DNA of 64,000 bases, taken from the NCBI GenBank assembly GCA_963978545.1, contig OZ021729.1:81930670-81994669 (forward strand), written 5' to 3'. A model generated the notes under the pieces. It saw nothing but the letters and a program-made list of their open reading frames with translations, was not told where the DNA came from and did not search any database. The translations under genes were made by a program, and so were the position numbers. How positions within the stretch are numbered: the stretch's first letter is position 1; every line of letters begins with the position of its first letter. Source of the DNA: Linyphia triangularis (lineage: Eukaryota > Arthropoda > Arachnida > Araneae > Linyphiidae). This document shows positions 59,064 to 64,000 of this stretch, piece after piece.

Positions 59064-59615
59064 TACACTATCTACCAATAAGTATTTGGACACTCATGCA
59101 ATTGAGAATGTCTGCAGTCCTGATCTACGTCACCCTTGATCCCAATTCATGGTAGGCTCAACGCTGACTACTACTCCACTAATCTAGATAACTATATACG
59201 TCCAACGCTGTGGCAATTTTACGGGTTGGATCATTGTTGCTTCCAAGATGACAACGCCACTTGTTATGTTGCGAGGTCCACCATGGATTAGTATGATGAC
59301 AGCGGGCTGAACCGACTGGACTGGCCTGCTCGAGAGTCCAGACGTGAATGTTATGGAACACCTCTGTGACGAGTAGAATCGCCAAATTAAGGAGTGCAGC
59401 AACCGTCCAAAATCGGTGAAAGAACTTACATGTCCACTCCGAGCCGAGTGGAAGAAAATACCACTGTCCATCATCTAAACACTTGTGGAAAGCATGCCCC
59501 GGAGTGTTAATACCGTAATTGCCTTAGGTGGTAGCTCAACCACCTATTGAATTTGAATAAATTGTGTTTATCTCTTTTATCACAGGTGTCCAATTACTTA
59601 TTGGTAGATAGTGTA
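59064..59615. mobile_element. Internally deleted Tc1/mariner element
   Basis: TA plus CACTATCTACCAATAAGT at the left and the exact inverse ACTTATTGGTAGATAGTG plus TA at the right; the inverted ends are about 28 bp. The 5' part of the transposase gene is gone. The element sits inside the tandem repeat at 58735-59880. Confidence 0.92.
59235..59548 (+). pseudogene. Decayed C-terminal part of a Tc1-like transposase
   Basis: Frameshifted and with internal stops. Conserved pieces are readable: a CCAAGATGACAACGCC segment (QDDNA, the second catalytic Asp region), then SPDVNVMEHLCDE (the SPDLNPIEHLWDE region with the third acidic residue), RPKSVKEL, and WKKIP with VESMP near the C-terminus. These identify the Tc1 branch of DD34E transposases. 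The gene cannot be functional. Confidence 0.88.
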
Positions 59616-59901
59616 TACTGCTATTAAATGCTAGCCATTAGCACCATGTAAACGCTGCATTCCAATCACTGAAGATGCCAGTTTGCCGCTTACATGCCAG
59701 TAACCAAAGAAAGGAGCAACTGTTACATTGTAACTTTGTTAAAAAAAAAAAAAAACCCTAAAAGCTGATAAATACGTTACAAATTGGTGGGACTGTAAAG
59801 ATAGCCTATCATTAGGTACCGGCGACTAACACAATGCAAATTCTTCAAGTCAATCACTGGAGAATCCATTTTGTTGCTTAGAGTAGATAACATATTTTAT
59901 A

Positions 59902-61099
59902 ATAGCTGAGTACCCCTGCTTCGCTAGGAAATTTCACAGTGTGCAATTTTTTAGCTATTCGCGTGGCCCCTCTTTGCGGAGATCCGTCATTGGTGTATAA
60001 GTCCCAGCTTTTGTCGTTTCGCTCACCGGAAGATTCATTCCTACGCATAACCAAGCTCGCTTCGCTCGCTGAAAAGTTCAGAATAAGCACAGGCTTTTAC
60101 TTCACTCGCTGAAAGGTTCATTGCTATGCAAGCATGGGCTCGCTTCAAGGTCCCTTTCTGCGCAAACATAAGCTCGCTTCACTGACTAAAAATTAATTGC
60201 TGCTATCCTCCCTTGTCGAGAAATAAAAATTCCCCGTTAATACAATAATGCAACACCTCTTTGAGAATATTTTCACACCTGTTTGTGAAAAGTAAAATTA
60301 GAAGCCCAAAACTACTTATTGAGATATATTGAAATTTTCAGAACTCTAGGCCTGTTAGAAGTCGCTTTTAGTGAAAATAATAATAAAAAAATTAATTAAA
60401 ACCAAGTTAAAATTGTAACATAATTTTTGTCAAAAGATCAATTAGAATTCCAAAATTATTTGTTGAAAATTTCAGAACTGTAGCCCTATTGATTTCCTTT
60501 TGTAAAATATTTGTTAATTAACAAAAATGATTTAAAAAAATATTAAATTGTAACATTCTTTTTGTTAAAAGTTCAATTAAAAGGCCAAAATTACTTGCAT
60601 TGGAAATTTCAGAACTGTAGCCCAATTAGAAACCGTTTTGTAAAATATTTATTAATTAATAAAAAAATTAATTAAAAAAAGAATTAAATAAAAATTTTAA
60701 ATTCTGTTTTTCAAAAGTACTATTAGAAGGCCAAAACCACTTATATTGAAAATTTCAAAGCTATAGCCCTATTAGAAATCCTTTTCTTAAGTATTTGTTA
60801 ATTAATTAAAAAAAAAAAAAACTTAAAAAAAAACTTATCAAGAATTGAAAATTCTGTTTTTCAAAACTACAAAAAGAAGGCTAAAACTACTTATGCTGAA
60901 AATATCAGAGCTGTACCTCTATTTGATGTCACTTTGTGAAAAGAAATTAAAAAAGATACAATTAAAATTTTAGCATTCATCATAGTCACAATAAGAAGAC
61001 CAAAACTGATAATGTTGAAAATTTCAGAGCTCTTCTCCAATTTCAAGTAGCTTTCTATCTGTCCACAGACACACAGACAGCTTGTTTTATTATTATAGA
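59902..61099 (-). mobile_element. Helitron-like non-autonomous element (candidate)
   Basis: On the minus strand it starts after an A with TCTATAATAATAAAACAAGC followed by TGTCTGTGTGTCTGTGGAC, a form common at Helitron 5' ends. The other end has GCGAAGCAGGGGTACTCAGC and GAGCGAAGCGAGC motifs, common near Helitron 3' ends. There is no target duplication. The body consists of six ~135-bp diverged tandem units. The final CTRR is not intact (CTAT), so the call is tentative. Confidence 0.45.
60320..61045. repeat. ~135-bp diverged tandem repeat inside the Helitron-like element
   Basis: Six units, each with GAAAATTTCAGA.CTGTAGCC followed by CTTTTGTAAAATATT and an A/T-rich spacer; unit landmarks near 60335, 60475, 60608, 60747, 60898 and 61019. 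Confidence 0.75.
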
Positions 61100-61189
61100 T
61101 TTGCTAGCGCATCCAGCCAGTGATCTCTCTCTTGATCACTGATCGCGGCGAAATGGCTCACTCAATAGATTGTCCCAGTTGATGGCACT

Positions 61190-61790
61190 GCGTAAAACTT
61201 GATTTCGAATCAACGAGTGATCTATCAGTAAACCTATCTACTGATATTCCTCTATCCTGCTTAAATTAAAGCTCATTTCTCTTAATCATGATGTTCATTT
61301 GCAATGGGTACCTTCCGATGTGAATCTCCACGGGAACGAAATGGCCGATATTCTTGCTAAGGAGGGTTGCAGGATTTCAACATCTCCCTCTTCCATACTT
61401 ACTTTTTTGGAATTATACTCTCTGGAAAAATCAAAGATCTCGGAGGAGTGGAAAACACCCATAATTGGTACAAGGGCTCAAAACCGGGTTTGTCCCCTTG
61501 ACCTCCCGTGTGACAGACGTACCTGGACTGTTCTATCAAGGCTTGCTAGCGGTCACATCAAGTGCCTCACTTTCAACGAGGGCAGGAAAACCTTCGCCAC
61601 CTGCACCAAGTGCCAAAATCATCAGGCCTCTCCTGAGCACCTCTTGGATTGCATGGGACTCTCTAAGGAGGATATCTTTAGCAATCCTCTCCTAGTCTTC
61701 GACTTCCTTCTAGTCAACGAACTCGTGGATCTTGTCTGACTCCGTCAGATAGTGAGGATTAGCAGCAACAACAACAACAACAACTGATAT
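61190..61790 (+). mobile_element. 5'-truncated LINE (non-LTR retrotransposon) 3' end
   Basis: Only the end of the second ORF remains, followed by a short 3' UTR and a (CAA)n tail (about 61760-61784). Two in-frame stops occur in the upstream part (61214-61216 and 61242-61244). A target duplication was not identified. Confidence 0.8.
61245..61739 (+). pseudogene. LINE ORF2 C-terminus: RNase H end and CCHC knuckle
   Basis: 164 codons without an initiating Met (a fragment), ending at TGA 61737-61739. The first ~40 residues match the end of the RNase H domain of I/Jockey-type LINEs: QWVPSDVNLHGNEMADILAKEG, where the usual motif is WxPSHVxxxGNExAD. The conserved His is Asp here (GAT for CAT). The Asp of the MAD segment, a catalytic position, is kept. 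About 90 residues later a C-x2-C-x8-H-x3-C motif (CTKC ... HLLDC) is the usual C-terminal zinc knuckle. The reverse transcriptase and endonuclease parts are absent, so the copy is dead. Confidence 0.85.
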
Positions 61791-62237
61791 TCCAGTCATT
61801 GGGGATGAGTCAACCTTAAGAATGTTGGTACATTAGAGGTACTAACCTGGATGTTAAGAAACGATACAGCTCGAGAGATAATTCTCAGAAAAGACTGAAT
61901 GTCTGAACGGCATTAAATATTATCTCAACCTTCGCAATGTTCGAAATCACTTTCAAGTAACTTTCAGTGTGAATGTTCTTGGTTCTTTCGGACTGGATAA
62001 CAGAGTGTGAACTCTTTAGTCAGTCGTGATTTGCCTCCCTTACTAACACTATCGATTGCATTGAAATTGTATTCAAAATATTATGGTTAGCAAAATTATA
62101 GAAATTAAATAAAAATCATGAATTATCGTTTGGAAGTTTATGGTCCAGTTGGAGTTTGAATAAGTTCACTAGCGCTGTTAACAACCAATAAAAAGCTTTG
62201 ACTTAAAACCTCAAATCCCTCTCCGTTATAAATCAGA
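61791..62237. other. No gene seen
   Basis: Non-coding spacer between the LINE and family P copy 6. Confidence 0.4.
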
Positions 62238-62898
62238 TAGACTGAGAGGCGACTGCAATTTTTGGACCCCATCGAACATCATTCTGAATTTCTTATAGAA
62301 ATTGGAGAAAAGTTAGTAGATTAGGAATTCACTGGTCTCCGTGGCAAAAATGACCGAAACTGATCAAAAATCGACTTGGAATGAGTTGAACTAAAATTCG
62401 ATTGCCAAATATGTCACAACTTGCAAAAAAGTGAACAAACTTTTTCGTCTGGCAACTCACTGCATTTTGATTTTCAATGAAAAAAAGCGCAAACGATTTC
62501 TGATCTCTGCCTAGGAAAACTTGTAGCTTTTAAAAGTAAGCCAAATTGGCGACATTAGTTAAGTCATCAGTGACGTAATGTTTATTGCCAACTTGGCTCC
62601 CATTTCATAGATGCAAGTAGACCGTCGCCAGATATCTGAATCGTCTGCAACCTTCTTAATTGAAAATCAAAGAGTGAGGGTTACCAAATAAAAAAAAAAG
62701 CTCATTATTTGGCAAGTTATGGCGCATTTGGTAATTAGATTTAGTTCAGCTCATTCAAAGTCGATTTTTAACCAGTTTCGGCCATTTTTGCTACGGCAGA
62801 CCAGTGGATTCGAAATCTACTTACTTTTCTCTAATTTCTATAAAAAATTCAGAATGATGTTAGATGGGGTCCAAATATTGCAGTCGCCTCTCAGTCTA
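62238..62898. mobile_element. Family P foldback element, copy 6
   Basis: 661 bp. Flanks AGA (62235-62237) and ATA (62899-62901) are an imperfect duplication. The central motifs are AAGTCA (mutated) and TGACGTAA (62571-62578). Confidence 0.87.
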
Positions 62899-63642
62899 AT
62901 AGAATCCTTTGTCAGTCCCAGTTCCACATACTAAAATTATAACTGTAACTGTAATGTACTATAACTGTGCATATGGTCCATGGGTTTCATGCCCACAATA
63001 GCAACCTTTTCTTAGCGTGCTATTGAAACATCTATTATGGCTGTATACGTTCGAGATATTCGGGATACACTGAGTAAACTTCAGTTTCGATTTTTTTTTT
63101 TTGTAAGTTCAGTTGAGTTTCAGGGGCAGTAGTGCGTGTTACGGAAACCCACGAAGTCTTTATCTTTAGAAGGCGAGTTTTAAAACTTTTCCAATATTTC
63201 AATGTTTACAGTTGTCACTTGGTAAGAAGTCCACGAAGTCAACTTCAACCTAAGAAGTCATGCTTCAATTTAAAGCTCCATTTGAAAGGTTCCTATGTGT
63301 CGAAAGCTGTCGATCTGTGCTTTATGCATGGTCATCAGCTGGAAAGGGCATCTGTCATTATGTCATGGACGTTTTCCATATTCGGAAATCAATTCATATT
63401 GTGTTACATATTCATATTGCGATTTTTTTTCCATATGTACTGTGTTATTAATAATTGGAGAGATTATATATATAGCTTTAATTTTTTAGAACATTACGTA
63501 TATTGTTCTTTTGTGTTTTATGTTTGTCGGTTCTTTTATGTACTTGTAAATGATATCAATGACGAATTCTAGTCACTCAGACGATTACACCGTAGGGGGG
63601 CAGTTCCGGGGTAAAATGAGCCACCCCAGGAATTGTCTTTAG
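62899..63642. other. No recognised gene
   Basis: A 146-codon frame (63132-63572, plus strand) begins at GTG rather than ATG, is rich in Phe, Tyr and Cys, and has no recognised domain. I do not call it a gene. A CTATAACTGTAACTG-type short repeat is at 62937-62962. Confidence 0.35.
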
Positions 63643-64000
63643 TAGACTGAGACTCAAATATGGGTACTCCATCGAGCATCATTCTGAATTTTTTTATAGA
63701 CTGCGGAGACAAGTTAGCAGATTACGAATACACTGGTCTGCCGAGGCAAAAAGGACCGAAACTGGTCAAAAATCGACTTTGAATGAGCTGAACTGAATCC
63801 GATTACCAATTATATCATAACTTACCAAAAAGCTAACACATTTTTCGTCTGGTAATCCACCTCACTTTGATGGTCAACGAGGAAGGGCGCAAGTGATTTC
63901 TGATCTCTGGCTCGGAAAACTTGCACATTTAAAAGAAAGTCAAATTGGCGATATAAGTTACGTCACCAGTGACGTAATATTTATTGCCAATTAACTCACT
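63643..64000. mobile_element. Family P foldback element, copy 7 (cut by window end)
   Basis: The left end TAGACTGAGACTCAAATATG and left arm are present, together with TTACGTCA (63958-63965) and TGACGTAA (63970-63977). The right arm lies beyond the window. Confidence 0.85.

Larger units (their letters stand above)
58735..59880. repeat. Diverged tandem repeat units, interrupted by a Tc1-like remnant
   Basis: At least four ~90-100-bp units (about 58735-58830, 58900-58995, 59630-59705, 59800-59880) share the order GATAGCC/GCCA..ATTA..., GTAAA.GCTTCATTCC, CAC..GAGAA..CA and TTGTCGCTTA. A (TA)n lies at 58860-58876. Confidence 0.6.

Noticed and set aside
63132..63572. 146-codon ORF near the right end
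   Set aside because: It has no ATG start, is rich in Phe, Tyr and Cys as expected from AT-rich random sequence, and shows no recognisable domain.

Overview
This is an AT-rich eukaryotic window with long non-coding stretches, one recognisable host exon and a very dense load of transposable elements. The organism is most likely an arthropod, and I lean to an arachnid (spider), because of the compact tRNA-derived SINE with an (AACC)n tail, the mixture of Tc1/mariner, hAT, pogo and piggyBac miniature elements, and an EMX/Empty-spiracles-type homeobox exon beside very large introns. The species cannot be read from the sequence alone.

The host gene is on the minus strand. The first coding exon (34985-35492) carries an eh1-like repressor motif and a YPWL hexapeptide and ends at a good phase-1 splice donor at the position typical of EMX/ems genes. 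No homeodomain exon was found at lower coordinates, so positions 1-34984 are probably all first intron and the rest of the gene lies beyond the left edge. A GC-rich block (about 35.0-36.2 kb) surrounds the exon and probably holds the promoter, with a CTCF-like site and a TATA-like motif. To the right of 36.3 kb the DNA is intergenic and repeat-rich.

Repeat layout: ten SINE copies (one split by a 929-bp hAT element that has a perfect 8-bp target duplication); seven copies of a ~655-bp palindromic foldback element, here called family P, with 3-bp target duplications; four copies of a hAT-type element made of TATCGATA motifs; four further hAT elements with full or near-full 8-bp duplications; an inverted-repeat family Y (~1 kb); a family Z (~0.44 kb); Tc1/mariner-, pogo- and piggyBac-like miniature elements; two solo LTRs of one LTR-retrotransposon family; a decayed Tc1-like transposase fragment; a Helitron-like segment; and a 5'-truncated LINE encoding the end of an RNase H domain and a CCHC knuckle. 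There are several minisatellites, of which a 150-bp higher-order array at 24.07-25.62 kb is the most regular.

The best candidates for something undescribed are family P, whose six complete centres carry a fixed-spacing pair of CRE/ATF-like sites and whose seven copies all lie in the same orientation; the TATCGATA-rich hAT family, whose motif equals the DREF/BEAF site of insects; and two near-perfect hairpins (9323-9555 and 33424-33478). Names such as P, Y, Z and W are labels used only in this report. Identity levels, family names and boundaries come from reading by eye, not from alignments or database searches.
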